Source: Actinomyces oris (GTDB lineage Bacteria; Actinomycetota; Actinomycetes; Actinomycetales; Actinomycetaceae). Taken from it: 64,000 nucleotides of DNA. Shown here piece after piece: positions 35,741 through 46,260 of this stretch. Within the stretch, counting starts at the first letter, position 1, and each line of letters starts with the position of its first letter. Both the position numbers and the translations under genes were made by a program. The DNA is taken from positions 1-64,000 of the forward strand of contig NZ_MSGO01000029.1 in assembly GCF_001929375.1 (NCBI RefSeq), read 5' to 3'. The notes under the pieces were generated by a model that did no database searches, had not been told where the DNA came from, and saw only the letters and a program-made list of their open reading frames with translations.

Positions 35741-36715
35741 ATGCATGACGAGCGCCGCCCTCAGCCCTCCTCCGGCAAGCGCCAGCGGCTTCAGGACACG
35801 GTTCCCATCGAGATCCCCGCCCTCGATGAGGCCACACCTCCGGTTCCCCCGGCAGAACGTCCCGAGATGATCATTGTCACGGGAATGTCCGGGGCGGGGC
35901 GCTCGCGCGCGGCCAACGCGCTGGAGGACCTCGACTGGTACGTCGTGGACAACCTGCCGCCCCAGCTGCTGCCGGCCCTGTCGGGAATGATGACGACGGT
36001 CGGTGCCGGGGTGCACCGGCTCGCCGCGGTGGTCGACGTGCGCAGTCGCGAGTTCTTCTCCCACTTCATGGACTATCTGCGCCAGGTCCGCAACAACGGC
36101 ACCGACGTGAGGCTCATCTTCCTGGACGCCTCCGACGCCGTGCTGGTCAGACGCTTCGAGTCCTCCCGCAGACCCCACCCGTTGCAGGGCAGCGGCTCAG
36201 TCCTCGACGGGATCGAGCACGAGCGCACTCTCCTGGGGGGACTGCGGGGCGTGGCCGACAGCGTCATCGACACCTCCGACTACTCCGTCCACGACCTCGC
36301 CCGGCGGGTGCGCGAGCTCGTGGCGCACGAGTCCGACCTGGCCCTGCGTATCAACGTCATGTCCTTCGGGTTCAAGTACGGCATTCCCCTGGACGCCGAC
36401 CACGTCCTGGACGTGCGCTTCATCCCCAACCCCTACTGGGTCTCCGAGCTGCGCCACCTCACTGGACGTGACGCACCGGTGGCCGACTACGTCTTCGCCC
36501 AGAAGGGTGCGGCGGCCTTCGTCGACGGGTACGCCGACCTGCTCATCCCCGCGCTCCCGCAGTACATCGATGAGCTCAAGCCTCACGTTACTCTGGCTGT
36601 GGGCTGCACCGGCGGCAAGCACCGCTCCGTGGCCTCGGCCGAGAGGCTCGGGGCCAGATTGAGGCGGGCAGGTTTCGAGGTCGTCGTCCAGCACCGCGAT
36701 CTGGGACGGGAGTAG
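35741..36715 (+). CDS. rapZ: RNase adapter protein RapZ / P-loop nucleotide-binding protein
   Basis: Nucleotide-binding protein of the RapZ (YvcJ) family, 324 aa. In E. coli it steers RNase E to a small RNA controlling GlmS; the role in actinobacteria is less clear. After a ~40-residue Pro-rich tail, the P-loop reads GMSGAGRS (~48-55), with Arg in place of the usual Lys, a common actinobacterial variant. Then [40 protein letters not shown] and, in the C-terminal domain, [20 protein letters not shown] and [13 protein letters not shown], the RapZ hallmark. Three bp separate it from yvcK: the rapZ-yvcK(-whiA) order is conserved. Confidence 0.96.
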   Translation: MHDERRPQPSSGKRQRLQDTVPIEIPALDEATPPVPPAERPEMIIVTGMSGAGRSRAANALEDLDWYVVDNLPPQLLPALSGMMTTVGAGVHRLAAVVDVRSREFFSHFMDYLRQVRNNGTDVRLIFLDASDAVLVRRFESSRRPHPLQGSGSVLDGIEHERTLLGGLRGVADSVIDTSDYSVHDLARRVRELVAHESDLALRINVMSFGFKYGIPLDADHVLDVRFIPNPYWVSELRHLTGRDAPVADYVFAQKGAAAFVDGYADLLIPALPQYIDELKPHVTLAVGCTGGKHRSVASAERLGARLRRAGFEVVVQHRDLGRE

Positions 36716-36718
36716 GCA

Positions 36719-37714
36719 GTGGGAACGACGATCGATGCGGCGGGCTGGCCCCGACGTGGCGAGGAGGGACCGGCCGTCGTCGCCCTGGGAGGCGGGCACG
36801 GTCTGTCCGCCACGCTCCGGGCACTGCGCCACGTCACCCACCGACTCACCGCCGTCGTCACCGTCGCCGACGACGGAGGCTCCTCGGGACGCCTGCGCCG
36901 GGAGTTCGACTGCCTGCCACCAGGAGACCTGAGAATGGCGCTGGCATCGCTCTGCGAGGACTCCGAGTGGGGCCTCACCTGGCGAGACGTGCTCCAGCAC
37001 CGTTTCGAGGGGCAGGGCGAGCTCGACAATCACGCCCTGGGGAACCTGCTCATCCTGGCCCTGTGGCAGCTGCTGGGGGACGATGTCGCCGGGCTTGACT
37101 GGGTGGGGCGTCTGCTGACGATCCACGGCCGCGTCGTGCCCATGTCCTCCTCACCCCTGGTCATTGAGGCCGACATCGTCTCCGGGGGGAACCGGCGCCG
37201 GGTCAGCGGGCAGGTGGCGGTGGCCTCGGCCCGCGGACGTCTGGAGAACGTGGTGATGGTTCCCGAGGACGCCGACGCCCACCCCGAGGCGTTGCGTGCC
37301 ATCGATGAGGCGGAATGGGTGGTCCTGGGGCCCGGCTCCTGGTACACCTCAGTGCTCCCGCACCTCATCCTGCCGTCCATGCGTCGCGCGCTGGTCAACA
37401 CCTCGGCCCGCAAGGTCGTGGTCCTCAACCTCTCCGTTCAGCAGGGCGAGACCGACGGGATGACCAGCGCTGATCATCTTCGGGTCCTGAGCCAGTACGC
37501 GCCCGACCTACGCCTGGACGTGGTGCTGGCCGACCCCTCCACCGTTGAGGACGTCTCCGACCTTGAGGCCGTGGCTGCAACTATGGGGGCCACTGTCGTC
37601 CTGCGACAGGTGCGCACCGGCGAAGCCCTGTGCCACCACGACCCGCTGCGCCTGGCAGCCGCCTTCCGTGACGCCTTCGAGGGGGCGCTGGGGGACGTCG
37701 CCGATCTCAGCTAA
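36719..37714 (+). CDS. yvcK: Gluconeogenesis factor YvcK/CuvA family protein
   Basis: YvcK family UDP-sugar-binding protein, 331 aa, related to the CofD fold. Family members bind UDP-GlcNAc and affect carbon use and cell-wall shape. N-terminal VVALGGGHGLSATLRALRHVTHRLTAVVTVADDGGSSGRLRREF is the signature; then PPGDLRMALASL, FEGQGELDNHALGNLLILAL, and VVLGPGSWYTSVLPHLI. Start GTG at 36719, three bp after rapZ, so translation is probably coupled. The annotated name reflects growth phenotypes, not an enzyme reaction. whiA follows after 279 bp. Confidence 0.96.
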   Translation: MGTTIDAAGWPRRGEEGPAVVALGGGHGLSATLRALRHVTHRLTAVVTVADDGGSSGRLRREFDCLPPGDLRMALASLCEDSEWGLTWRDVLQHRFEGQGELDNHALGNLLILALWQLLGDDVAGLDWVGRLLTIHGRVVPMSSSPLVIEADIVSGGNRRRVSGQVAVASARGRLENVVMVPEDADAHPEALRAIDEAEWVVLGPGSWYTSVLPHLILPSMRRALVNTSARKVVVLNLSVQQGETDGMTSADHLRVLSQYAPDLRLDVVLADPSTVEDVSDLEAVAATMGATVVLRQVRTGEALCHHDPLRLAAAFRDAFEGALGDVADLS

Positions 37715-37771
37715 CGTCATGGCATGTGATGCTGGACTCATTGAAGAGTCCTGCTGCCCGTGATCGTCCAT

Positions 37772-37822
37772 AATTCTCGGCGGCCGCTTCCAGCCGGCTG
37801 CCGGGTGCTGCGGCTAAGAATT
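37772..37822. repeat. Interrupted inverted repeat in the yvcK-whiA gap
   Basis: AATTCT...GCCGC (37772-37787) faces GCGGC..AGAATT (37810-37822). It could form an imperfect hairpin or an operator ahead of whiA; it is unusually AT-rich for this genome at its ends. Confidence 0.35.
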
Positions 37823-37993
37823 CTCCATTGATACGCCTCGGGCGCCGTATGACATCGCCCTGACGTCTCAGCCGCTTGGCCCGTGCTCCTTCGAGCAGCG
37901 CCTCGCCAGAGCCCGGGACGCCCCGGCAACGGCCGCAGCCTCAACCATGTCGCCAGTCCCGAATCACGAACCCCGACCACGAGGAGCCCGCCC

Positions 37994-38974
37994 ATGTCGC
38001 TGACGGTCACCGTCAAGGATGAGCTTGCGCTCGTCGCCACTGAGAACGCCGCCCAACGACGGGCCGAGGTCTCCGCGATGCTGCGCTTCGCCGGAGGGCT
38101 CCATATCGTCTCCGGGCGCATCGTCGTCGAGGCCGAGCTCGATCACGGGGGAGCCGTGCGCCGGCTGCATCAGCACCTCAAGGAGCTCTACGGGATGGAG
38201 CCCGAGGTGATGGTGGTCCAGGGAGGATCCCTGCACCGAGGATCTCGCTACGTGCTGCGAGTGACCAAACGTGGCAAGGATCTGGCCCGGCTGTCCGGGC
38301 TGGTCGACGACCGAGGCCGGCCGGTACGGGGCATGCCGGTGGCGGTCATTCAAGGCGGGCGCAACGCTGCCGCTGCCGCCTGGCGCGGAGCCTTCCTGGC
38401 CCGCGGTTCCCTGACCGAGCCCGGCCGGTCCTCCTCCTTGGAGGTCACCTGTCCCGGCTCCGAGGCCGCACTGGCCCTGGTCGGGGCCGCGCGACGCTTC
38501 GACATCTCCGCCAAGGCCCGAGAGGTGCGTGGGGCCGACCGCGTCGTCGTTCGTGACGGTGAGGCCATCGGCGTTCTCCTGGAGCGGATGGGGGCGCCGG
38601 AGGCCTTCAAGGTGTGGGCCGAGCGCCGATCCCGGCGCGAGTCGCGGGGCACCGCCAACCGGCTGGCCAACTTCGACGACGCCAACCTGCGCCGTTCGGC
38701 CCGCGCCGCCGTGGCCTCGGGGGCCCGTGTCGAGCGCGCCTTCGAGATCCTGGGGGACGACGTTCCCGCCCACCTGCTTCAGGCCGGCCGCCTGCGGGTC
38801 GCGCACAAGCAGGCATCCCTGGAGGAGCTCGGGCAGCTCTCCGACCCGCAGCTGACCAAGGATGCCGTGGCCGGGCGTATCCGGCGACTCCTGGCCATGG
38901 CGGACAAGCAGGCCCACGAGCTGGGCATCCCCGACACTGAGTCGGTCCTCACCCAGGAGATGCTCGAGCCCTGA
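37994..38974 (+). CDS. whiA: DNA-binding protein WhiA
   Basis: Transcription factor of Gram-positive bacteria, 326 aa, required for sporulation septation in Streptomyces and linked to cell division elsewhere. An N-terminal LAGLIDADG-like domain (degenerate, no nuclease residues) starts [14 protein letters not shown] and contains [22 protein letters not shown] and [12 protein letters not shown]. The C-terminal helix-turn-helix has [47 protein letters not shown] at 37994 has GAGGAG seven nt upstream. Normally it sits tightly after yvcK; here a 279-bp gap with an inverted repeat (37772-37822) suggests its own promoter. Confidence 0.96.
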   Translation: MSLTVTVKDELALVATENAAQRRAEVSAMLRFAGGLHIVSGRIVVEAELDHGGAVRRLHQHLKELYGMEPEVMVVQGGSLHRGSRYVLRVTKRGKDLARLSGLVDDRGRPVRGMPVAVIQGGRNAAAAAWRGAFLARGSLTEPGRSSSLEVTCPGSEAALALVGAARRFDISAKAREVRGADRVVVRDGEAIGVLLERMGAPEAFKVWAERRSRRESRGTANRLANFDDANLRRSARAAVASGARVERAFEILGDDVPAHLLQAGRLRVAHKQASLEELGQLSDPQLTKDAVAGRIRRLLAMADKQAHELGIPDTESVLTQEMLEP

Positions 38975-39101
38975 GCTGAGATGGGACCTCGGTCCTTGCC
39001 TCCGGGGTGTCCGATGGTCTTCGCCCCCCTCGGATTGGCTTGTGCATCACAGTGTTCGCCCGTGGCGTGGTCTGTGACTCCCAGCGCCTGCCCAGTGTGA
39101 C

Positions 39102-39107
39102 TAGACT
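39102..39107 (+). promoter_or_regulatory. -10 element of gap
   Basis: TAGACT at 39102-39107 predicts a ~110-nt leader before gap. No strong -35 hexamer is seen. Confidence 0.5.
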
Positions 39108-39171
39108 CGGCCGTACCGGAGCCGATTCGGATGTGAGCTGAAGAAGTTCCGGCAGCACACCCCGTGTGTGA

Positions 39172-40230
<1,059 letters not shown>

Positions 40231-40259
40231 GACCAGACCGAGAGCATGACTCTCTAGAA

Positions 40260-40299
40260 GACGGCGCCCGCGCCACGCTATGCGTGCGCGGGCGCCGTC
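40260..40299 (+). terminator. Hairpin between gap and pgk (partial terminator or stabiliser)
   Basis: A 14-bp perfect GC stem (40260-40273 with 40286-40299) continues after one bulged base as ACGC/GCGT around a TAT loop. No U-tract. Confidence 0.7.
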
Positions 40300-40342
40300 C
40301 GTCCCACACCCACACCATCACCCACAACCGATGAGAGGCTTC

Positions 40343-41536
40343 ATGAAGACCATCGAGTCCCTGGGCGACCTCAAGGGCAAGCGAGTCCTGGTCCGCTCCG
40401 ACTTCAACGTGCCGCTGGACGCCGACAAGAACATCACCGACGACGGCCGTATCCAGGCCGCTCTGCCCACCCTGCGTGCCCTGCTCGACGCCGGCGCCAA
40501 GGTGATCATCACCGCCCACCTGGGACGCCCCAAGGGGCAGGTCAACCCCGACTACTCCCTGGCTCCTGTCGCCAAGCGCCTCGCCGAGGTCACCGGCGTC
40601 AAGGTGACCCTCGCCGAGGACACCGTGGGCGAGTCCGCCAAGGCCGCCGTCGCCGCAGCCGGTGACGGTGAGATCGTCCTGCTGGAGAACGTGCGCTTCA
40701 ACGCCGCTGAGACCTCCAAGGACGACGCTGAGCGCGAGGCCTTCGCCGCCGAGCTCGCCGCCCTGGCCGACGTCTTCGTCTCCGACGGCTTCGGCGTCGT
40801 GCACCGCAAGCAGGCCTCCGTCTACGACGTCGCCAAGCTGCTGCCCTCCGCAGCCGGCCTGCTCGTCGTCAAGGAGATCGAGTCCCTGGGACGCGCGGTC
40901 AACGACCCCGAGCGCCCCTACACCGTGGTGCTCGGCGGTTCCAAGGTCTCCGACAAGCTCGGCGTCATCTCCAACCTGCTGGGCAAGGCCGACCGTCTCC
41001 TCATCGGTGGCGGCATGGCCTACACCTTCCTGGCCGCCCAGGGCCACGAGGTGGGCACCTCCCTGCTGGAGAAGGACCAGATCGACACCGTCAAGGGCTA
41101 CCTGGAGACCGCCAAGGCCAACGGCGTCGAGCTGCTGCTGCCCGTCGACACCGTCGTGGCCCCGACCTTCGCCGCGGACGCCCCCGCCACCGTGGTGCCC
41201 GCCGACGGGCTGCCCGCCGACCAGATGGGGCTGGACATCGGCCCTCAGACGCGACAGATCTTCGCCGACGCCATCGCCACCTCCAAGACCGTGGTGTGGA
41301 ACGGCCCCATGGGTGTCTTCGAGTTCCCGGCCTTCGCCGAGGGCACCAAGGCCGTGGCCAAGGCGATCTCCGAGTCCGACGCCTTCTCCGTCATCGGCGG
41401 TGGCGACTCCGCCGCGGCCGTGCGCACGCTTGGCTTCGATGAGGCCACGTTCTCCCATATCTCCACCGGCGGCGGCGCCTCCCTCGAGCTCCTCGAGGGC
41501 AAGACCCTGCCCGGTATCGCAGTGCTCAACGACTGA
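40343..41536 (+). CDS. pgk: Phosphoglycerate kinase
   Basis: Transfers phosphate from 1,3-bisphosphoglycerate to ADP, yielding ATP; cytosolic, 397 aa. [14 protein letters not shown] is the N-terminal signature; HLGRPKG binds substrate; [14 protein letters not shown] and [13 protein letters not shown] follow; the C-terminal nucleotide lobe has [16 protein letters not shown] and [11 protein letters not shown] plus [13 protein letters not shown]. The ATG at 40343 ([13 protein letters not shown]) is the family-typical start; GAGAGG lies four nt upstream. 112 bp after gap across a strong hairpin and 15 bp before tpiA. Confidence 0.98.
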   Translation: MKTIESLGDLKGKRVLVRSDFNVPLDADKNITDDGRIQAALPTLRALLDAGAKVIITAHLGRPKGQVNPDYSLAPVAKRLAEVTGVKVTLAEDTVGESAKAAVAAAGDGEIVLLENVRFNAAETSKDDAEREAFAAELAALADVFVSDGFGVVHRKQASVYDVAKLLPSAAGLLVVKEIESLGRAVNDPERPYTVVLGGSKVSDKLGVISNLLGKADRLLIGGGMAYTFLAAQGHEVGTSLLEKDQIDTVKGYLETAKANGVELLLPVDTVVAPTFAADAPATVVPADGLPADQMGLDIGPQTRQIFADAIATSKTVVWNGPMGVFEFPAFAEGTKAVAKAISESDAFSVIGGGDSAAAVRTLGFDEATFSHISTGGGASLELLEGKTLPGIAVLND

Positions 41537-41551
41537 AGGAAGGCAACCCAG

Positions 41552-42331
41552 ATGAGTAACCGCACCCCGCTCATGGCGGGCAACTGGAAGATGAACCTCG
41601 ACCACCTCGAGGCCAACCACCTCGTCCAGGGCCTGGCCATGGAGCTCAAGGACCACGACCACGACTACGCCAAGTGCGAGGTCCTCGTGATCCCGCCCTT
41701 CACGGACATCCGTACCGTGCAGACCGTCGTTGAGGCCGACTCCCTGAGCATCAAGTACGGTGCCCAGGACGTCTCCATCCACGACAACGGTGCCTACACC
41801 GGTGAGATCTCCACCGAGATGCTCACCAAGCTCGGTGTCAGCTACGTGGTCATGGGCCACTCCGAGCGCCGTGAGTACCATGGCGAGTCCGATGCCCTCG
41901 TGGGGGCCAAGGCCCGTAAGGTGCTCGATGCCGGTATGACCCCCATCCTGTGCTGCGGCGAGGCCCTCGAGATCCGCAAGGCCGGCACCCACGTCGACTT
42001 CGTCCTGGGGCAGATCCGCGCCGCCCTGGAGGGATGGAGCGGCGAGGACGTCGCTAAGATCGTCATCGCCTACGAGCCCATCTGGGCCATCGGCACCGGC
42101 GAGACCGCCACCGCCGAGGACGCCCAGGAGGTGTGCGGAGCGATCCGCGAGGCCCTGCGCGCCGACTACGGTGACGCCACTGCCGACGCCACCCGCATCC
42201 TCTACGGCGGCTCCGCCAAGCCCGGCAACATCAAGGAGCTCATGGCCCAGCCCGACGTCGATGGTGCGCTCGTCGGTGGAGCCTCCCTCAAGGCGGACTC
42301 CTTCGCCGCCATGGCGGGCTTCTACGCCTGA
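41552..42331 (+). CDS. tpiA: Triose-phosphate isomerase
   Basis: Interconverts dihydroxyacetone phosphate and glyceraldehyde 3-phosphate; TIM barrel, 259 aa. MAGNWKMN carries catalytic Lys; GHSERR carries catalytic His; [11 protein letters not shown] carries catalytic Glu; [12 protein letters not shown] and [14 protein letters not shown] bind phosphate. Start ATG at 41552, with AAGGAAGG nearby and 15 bp after pgk, so co-transcribed. A strong terminator follows. Order gap-pgk-tpiA-secG is the standard actinobacterial one. Confidence 0.98.
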   Translation: MSNRTPLMAGNWKMNLDHLEANHLVQGLAMELKDHDHDYAKCEVLVIPPFTDIRTVQTVVEADSLSIKYGAQDVSIHDNGAYTGEISTEMLTKLGVSYVVMGHSERREYHGESDALVGAKARKVLDAGMTPILCCGEALEIRKAGTHVDFVLGQIRAALEGWSGEDVAKIVIAYEPIWAIGTGETATAEDAQEVCGAIREALRADYGDATADATRILYGGSAKPGNIKELMAQPDVDGALVGGASLKADSFAAMAGFYA

Positions 42332-42397
42332 GCGACCCGAGCCGCGACGAAGGAGCCGAGTAATCGTCTTCCCGTAGCGTCTCACCGCTCGCCGCCC

Positions 42398-42436
42398 GGG
42401 TCCCGGACACCTCACACCCCGAGGTGTCCGGGACCC
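42398..42436 (+). terminator. Terminator of the gap-pgk-tpiA operon
   Basis: GGGTCCCGGACACCTC (42398-42413) pairs perfectly over 16 bp with 42421-42436 around a 7-nt loop. Confidence 0.85.
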
Positions 42437-42449
42437 TGTGCGTTGCAGG

Positions 42450-42455
42450 TAGACT
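42450..42455 (+). promoter_or_regulatory. -10 element of secG
   Basis: TAGACT directly after the glycolytic terminator predicts a ~100-nt secG leader. Confidence 0.45.
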
Positions 42456-42470
42456 GCCGTGCGGACAGGT

Positions 42471-42526
42471 GGGGGCGCGGGCCCTGACAGGAGTTGCGCC
42501 GGGCCCAGCCGGAGCGTGAGGCCCCC
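42471..42526 (+). promoter_or_regulatory. Nested GC-rich leader structure before secG
   Basis: GGGGGC (42471-42476) can pair with GCCCCC (42521-42526). Inside it GGGCCC (42479-42484) pairs with GGGCCC (42501-42506). The element ends ~36 nt before the secG start; its role is unknown. Confidence 0.35.
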
Positions 42527-42562
42527 GCAGCAAGACGGAACCAACAACGAAGGGAACGTGAC

Positions 42563-42805
42563 GTGAACGTAGTGCGTATCGTCCTTCAGGTGCTGCTCGT
42601 CCTCTCGAGCTTCTTCCTCATCATGTCGATCCTCCTGCACAAGGGAAAGGGCGGAGGACTGTCGGATATGTTCGGCGGCGGTATCTCCTCCTCGGCCGGG
42701 TCCTCCGGCGTGGCCGAGCGCAACCTCGACCGCATCACGGTGGCGGTGGCTGTCATCTGGACGATCACGATCGTCGGGCTCGGCCTGGTCGCCAAGCTCG
42801 GCTGA
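42563..42805 (+). CDS. secG: Preprotein translocase subunit SecG
   Basis: Small membrane subunit of the SecYEG protein-export channel, 80 aa, with two membrane helices: [20 protein letters not shown] (~6-25) and [20 protein letters not shown] (~58-77). The connecting loop [18 protein letters not shown] is the conserved SecG signature. The GTG at 42563 (product begins VNVVRIVLQ) follows AAGGGAACGTGAC. Usual location after tpiA in actinobacteria. The following xerD frame has no ordinary start and may depend on secG translation. Confidence 0.95.
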   Translation: MNVVRIVLQVLLVLSSFFLIMSILLHKGKGGGLSDMFGGGISSSAGSSGVAERNLDRITVAVAVIWTITIVGLGLVAKLG

Positions 42806-42884
42806 GCGTCGGCGGATTCCGACGAGCACAGCGCACACGACGGAGCCGACCGTCGATACCGCCCCCGATCCGCGTGGCGACGTC

Positions 42885-43820
42885 CTGGACCGGGGGCTGC
42901 GCGGTTATCTCGCCCACCTGCGTGTTGAGCGCGGGCTGAGCCCCCACACCCTGAGCGCCTACGAGCGCGACCTCGGCCGCTACCTGCGCTACCTGAGGAG
43001 CGCCGGCATCTCGGCCCCGCAGGAGGTCAGCCGCAACGACGTGGCCGGCTTCCTGGAGGTCCTGCGCACCGGCTCCGACGGCGCCCGCCCGCTGGCGTCG
43101 TCGTCGGCATCCAGAACCGTCACCGCCGTGCGAGGCTGGCACAAGTTCCTCCTGGCCGAGGGCACCACCTCCCAGGATCCCTCGGCCACCGTGCGCCCTC
43201 CCCAACCCGGAAGGCGCCTGCCCAAGGCCTTAGGGATCGATGAGGTCCGCCGCCTCCTGGAGGCCGCCGGCGTTGACGACTCCCCGGTGAGCCTGCGCGA
43301 CCGGGCGCTGCTGGAGGTCCTCTACGCCACCGGCGCCCGCATCTCCGAGGCGGTGGGGCTCGTCGTCGACGACCTCGACACCGACTCCCGGCTGCTGAGA
43401 CTGTTCGGCAAGGGACGCAAGGAACGCCTGGTCCCCATGGGGACCTACGCCCGGGAGGCGCTGGACGCCTACCTGGTGCGAGGCCGACCGGTCCTGGCTG
43501 AGAAGGGCAGGGGAGTGCCGCAGGTCTTCCTCAACACCCTGGGCAGGCCCCTGAGTCGGCAGAGCGCCTGGGCCGTCCTGCAGCAGGCCGCTGAGCGGGC
43601 CGGGCTCATCGGGACGGACTGCGCCGACGAGCGACGCATCTCCCCCCACACCCTGCGCCACTCCTTCGCCACGCATCTGCTGGCGGGAGGGGCGGACGTG
43701 CGTGTCGTCCAGGAGATGCTCGGACACGCCTCGGTCACCACCACCCAGATCTACACGAAGGTCACCGTCGACCACCTGCGGGAGGTCTACGCCACCAGCC
43801 ACCCGCGGGCTCTGGCCTGA
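42885..43820 (+). CDS. xerD: Tyrosine recombinase XerD-like, with non-canonical start codon
   Basis: Site-specific recombinase that resolves chromosome dimers at dif with XerC; ~311 aa if started at CTG 42885. The core-binding domain reads [37 protein letters not shown]. The catalytic set is complete: Arg ~152 in [12 protein letters not shown], Lys in [36 protein letters not shown] with nucleophile Tyr ~290. Odd: there is no ATG, GTG or TTG in this frame between the stop at 42570 and 43041, and 43041 would delete ~52 residues of the DNA-binding domain. CTG 42885 or ATT 42816 are the best candidates, possibly by coupling to secG. It precedes parA-scpA-scpB, as in mycobacteria. Confidence 0.88.
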   Translation: MDRGLRGYLAHLRVERGLSPHTLSAYERDLGRYLRYLRSAGISAPQEVSRNDVAGFLEVLRTGSDGARPLASSSASRTVTAVRGWHKFLLAEGTTSQDPSATVRPPQPGRRLPKALGIDEVRRLLEAAGVDDSPVSLRDRALLEVLYATGARISEAVGLVVDDLDTDSRLLRLFGKGRKERLVPMGTYAREALDAYLVRGRPVLAEKGRGVPQVFLNTLGRPLSRQSAWAVLQQAAERAGLIGTDCADERRISPHTLRHSFATHLLAGGADVRVVQEMLGHASVTTTQIYTKVTVDHLREVYATSHPRALA

Positions 43821-43967
43821 TCACCGAGCCCGTCGCCGCAGGCCGTGCTCCCGGTCCGCGGTGGGGGAAGCCTGAGTGCGCACCTGGTCGCGCCTGAAAG
43901 CAGGGTCCTGTCCGGGTGTTCTCTGGCGTGTCCCGTCTGAACTGGGTGATGTCGGTCGGCTTTCGAC

Positions 43968-43973
43968 TAGGCT
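43968..43973 (+). promoter_or_regulatory. -10 element of parA, probably leaderless
   Basis: TAGGCT is followed by 7 nt and the GTG at 43981. Confidence 0.5.
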
Positions 43974-43980
43974 GGACGAC

Positions 43981-44853
43981 GTGAATGACTCCATCCAGCC
44001 AGGCCTGATCGACAACCCCGGCACCGACGAGAACGAGGGGAAGGACTTCCCCGTTCCCGCGCCGCTGGAGTCGCACGGACCCGCTCGGGTCATCTCCATG
44101 TGCAACCAGAAGGGCGGCGTCGGCAAGACCACGACGACGATCAACCTCGGTGCGGCGCTGGCCGAGCTGGGGCGCAAGGTCCTCATCGTCGACTTCGACC
44201 CCCAGGGAGCGGCCTCGGCCGGCCTGGGCATCAACGCTCACGAGCTCGACTCCACCATCTACGACCTGCTCGTCGCCAGCCGTCCGGACATCCGCACGGT
44301 CATCCACGAGACCACGGTGGAGGGACTGGACATCGTCCCGGCCAATATCGACCTGTCCGCCGCCGAGGTGCAGCTCGTCAACGAGGTCGCCCGCGAGCAG
44401 GCCCTCAAGCGGGTGCTGCGCCCGGTTCTCGACGAGTACGACGTGATCCTCGTGGACTGCCAGCCCTCGCTCGGACTGCTGACCATCAACGCCCTGACCG
44501 CCTCCCACGGCGTCATCATCCCGCTGGAGACCGAGTTCTTCGCCCTGCGCGGGGTGGCGCTCCTGGTGGAGACCGTCGAGCGCGTCAAGGATCGTCTCAA
44601 CGCCACCCTGGAGATCGACGGCATCCTCGCCACCATGGTGGACTCCCGCACCCTGCACTCCCGGGAGGTGCTCGAGCGCCTCGAGCAGGCCTTCGGCGAG
44701 CAGCTCTTCGACACGCGCATCCGGCGCACGATCAAGTTCCCGGACGCCTCCGTGGCCAATGAGCCGATCACCAGCTACGCGCCCTCCCACCCCGGTGCGG
44801 ACGCCTACCGCCGGCTGGCCCGCGAGGTCATCGCCCGCGGCGATGTCGCCTGA
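43981..44853 (+). CDS. ParA/Soj-family ATPase adjacent to scpAB
   Basis: Deviant-Walker-A ATPase, 290 aa, of the chromosome-partitioning family. Features: VISMCNQKGGVGKTTTTINLGAAL (P-loop), VLIVDFDPQGAASAGLG, VILVDCQPSLGLLTINAL, and ATMVDSRTLHSREV. No parB follows, so this is the second, scpAB-linked ParA also found in mycobacteria (in the block around Rv1708), not necessarily the origin-segregation ParA. GTG start at 43981 is set by a TAGGCT seven nt upstream; earlier in-frame starts are rejected. It overlaps scpA by 11 bp, giving an operon parA-scpA-scpB-rluB-tyrA. Confidence 0.94.
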   Translation: MNDSIQPGLIDNPGTDENEGKDFPVPAPLESHGPARVISMCNQKGGVGKTTTTINLGAALAELGRKVLIVDFDPQGAASAGLGINAHELDSTIYDLLVASRPDIRTVIHETTVEGLDIVPANIDLSAAEVQLVNEVAREQALKRVLRPVLDEYDVILVDCQPSLGLLTINALTASHGVIIPLETEFFALRGVALLVETVERVKDRLNATLEIDGILATMVDSRTLHSREVLERLEQAFGEQLFDTRIRRTIKFPDASVANEPITSYAPSHPGADAYRRLAREVIARGDVA

Positions 44854-45664
44854 GCCGGCGGAGCAGGGGCCGCCCCGGCTGCCCGGATTCAGTGTCACGC
44901 TGCCCCAGTTCGAGGGGCCCTTCGACCTGCTACTGAGCCTTATCGCCCGCAAGCGGCTCGACGTCACCGAGCTGGCGCTGGCCGAGGTGACCGACGACTT
45001 CATCGCCCACATGCGCTCGGACTGGGACCTGGGGCGCGCATCGGAGTTCATTGTCGTGGCCTCCACCCTCCTGGCGCTCAAGGCCCACCGCCTTCTGCCC
45101 CATGACGAGGACGAGGAGGAGCCCGACCTCGAGCTGCTCGAGGCCCGTGACCTGCTCTTCGCCCGGCTCCTGCAGTACCGGGCCTTCAAGGAGGCCGCAG
45201 CGGCCTTCCGTCACCGGGCGGAGACCTCCGCACGCAGCCACCCCCGCATCGTCGCCCTGGAACCGCATCTGGCGGCGCTGCTGCCCAGGCTCGTGGCCAC
45301 CATCACCCCTGAGGAGCTGACCCGGCTGGCAGTGGGCGCCTTCACCCGGCCCACGGATCCGGGCGTCCAGACCGTCCACCTGCACGAGCGGGTACCGGTC
45401 GGTGAACAGCTGAGCCTCATCGCCCTCAGGCTGCGCAGTCACGGAACCCTGACCTTCACCCAGATCATTGAGGACGCTGAGCGCACCGCCGTCGTGGTGG
45501 CCCGCTTCCTGGCGCTGCTCATTCTCCACCGGCAGGGCATCGCCGAGCTGGACCAGACCGAGGCCATGGGCGAGATCACCGTGACCTGGTGCGGCGGCCA
45601 GGACGACCCGACCGGCATGATGACCTCTGAGAACCTCACTGAGCTCGAGGAGGAATTCGTATGA
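44843..45664 (+). CDS. scpA: Segregation and condensation protein ScpA
   Basis: Kleisin subunit of the SMC-ScpAB condensin, 273 aa, which compacts and separates sister chromosomes. The N-terminal SMC-neck-binding part is PQFEGPFDLLLSLIARKRLDVTELALAEVTDDFI and SEFIVVASTLLALKAHRLLP; an acidic DEDEEEPDLELLEARDLL stretch follows; the C-terminal winged helix (EQLSLIALRLRSHGTLTF, VARFLALLILHRQGIAELDQ) binds the other SMC head. ATG at 44843 overlaps parA by 11 bp; the stop overlaps scpB by 4 bp (ATGA). Confidence 0.96.
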   Translation: MSPEPAEQGPPRLPGFSVTLPQFEGPFDLLLSLIARKRLDVTELALAEVTDDFIAHMRSDWDLGRASEFIVVASTLLALKAHRLLPHDEDEEEPDLELLEARDLLFARLLQYRAFKEAAAAFRHRAETSARSHPRIVALEPHLAALLPRLVATITPEELTRLAVGAFTRPTDPGVQTVHLHERVPVGEQLSLIALRLRSHGTLTFTQIIEDAERTAVVVARFLALLILHRQGIAELDQTEAMGEITVTWCGGQDDPTGMMTSENLTELEEEFV

Positions 45665-46260
45665 GCGAGGCCGCCGGGTCGCAGCTGCGTAGCGCCGCTG
45701 AGGCCATCCTCATCGTCGCCGATGAACCGGTGACCACCACCGCGATCGCCGAGGCCCTCGGCATTGAGGAGAGCGCCTGCGAGGAGCTGCTTGAGGACCT
45801 GGCCGCCGAGTACCGCGGAGAGGCGCCCGGCAGCCGTGCTCACGGATTCCTCCTACGACGAGCAGCAGGCGGGTGGCGCTTCGCCTCCGTGCCCGAGCAC
45901 GCCGACCTCATCGAGCAGTTCATCATCGGCGGCGCCACCGCACGCCTGAGCCAGGCCGCGCTGGAGACCCTGGCCGTCGTCGCCTACCGGCAGCCGGTCA
46001 CCCGGGGGCGCGTCGCACAGATCCGCGGGGTCAATGTCGACGGCGTCATGCGCACCCTGCACGCCCGCGGCCTCATTGAGGAGGCCGGTGCCGAGGCCTC
46101 TGGTGCGATCCTGTACCAAACCACGGGGGACTTCCTGGAGTACCTGGGAATCGACTCCCTGGACGAGCTGCCGCCCCTGGCTCCCTACCTCCCTCGCGTC
46201 GAGGCGCTGGGGGAGATCGTCGAACAGGCCGATGAGATGGCCGGTAGGAGGACCCCATGA
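45661..46260 (+). CDS. scpB: Segregation and condensation protein ScpB
   Basis: Dimeric partner of ScpA in the condensin complex, 199 aa. Two winged-helix domains: SAAEAILIVADEPVTTTAIAEALG at the start and ARLSQAALETLAVVAYRQPVTRGRVAQIRGVNVDGVMRTLHARGLIEE in the second, the family signature; ILYQTTGDFLEYLGIDSLDELPPL ends the domain. ATGA overlaps at both ends (with scpA and rluB) indicate tight translational coupling. Confidence 0.96.
   Translation: MSEAAGSQLRSAAEAILIVADEPVTTTAIAEALGIEESACEELLEDLAAEYRGEAPGSRAHGFLLRRAAGGWRFASVPEHADLIEQFIIGGATARLSQAALETLAVVAYRQPVTRGRVAQIRGVNVDGVMRTLHARGLIEEAGAEASGAILYQTTGDFLEYLGIDSLDELPPLAPYLPRVEALGEIVEQADEMAGRRTP

Noticed and set aside
42456..42562. Small SRP RNA gene in the secG leader
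   Set aside because: The conserved SRP apical-loop sequence is absent; only simple GC stems are present.
43041..43820. xerD starting at GTG 43041
   Set aside because: Convincing XerD sequence continues upstream of this codon in the same frame, so this start would truncate the core-binding domain.
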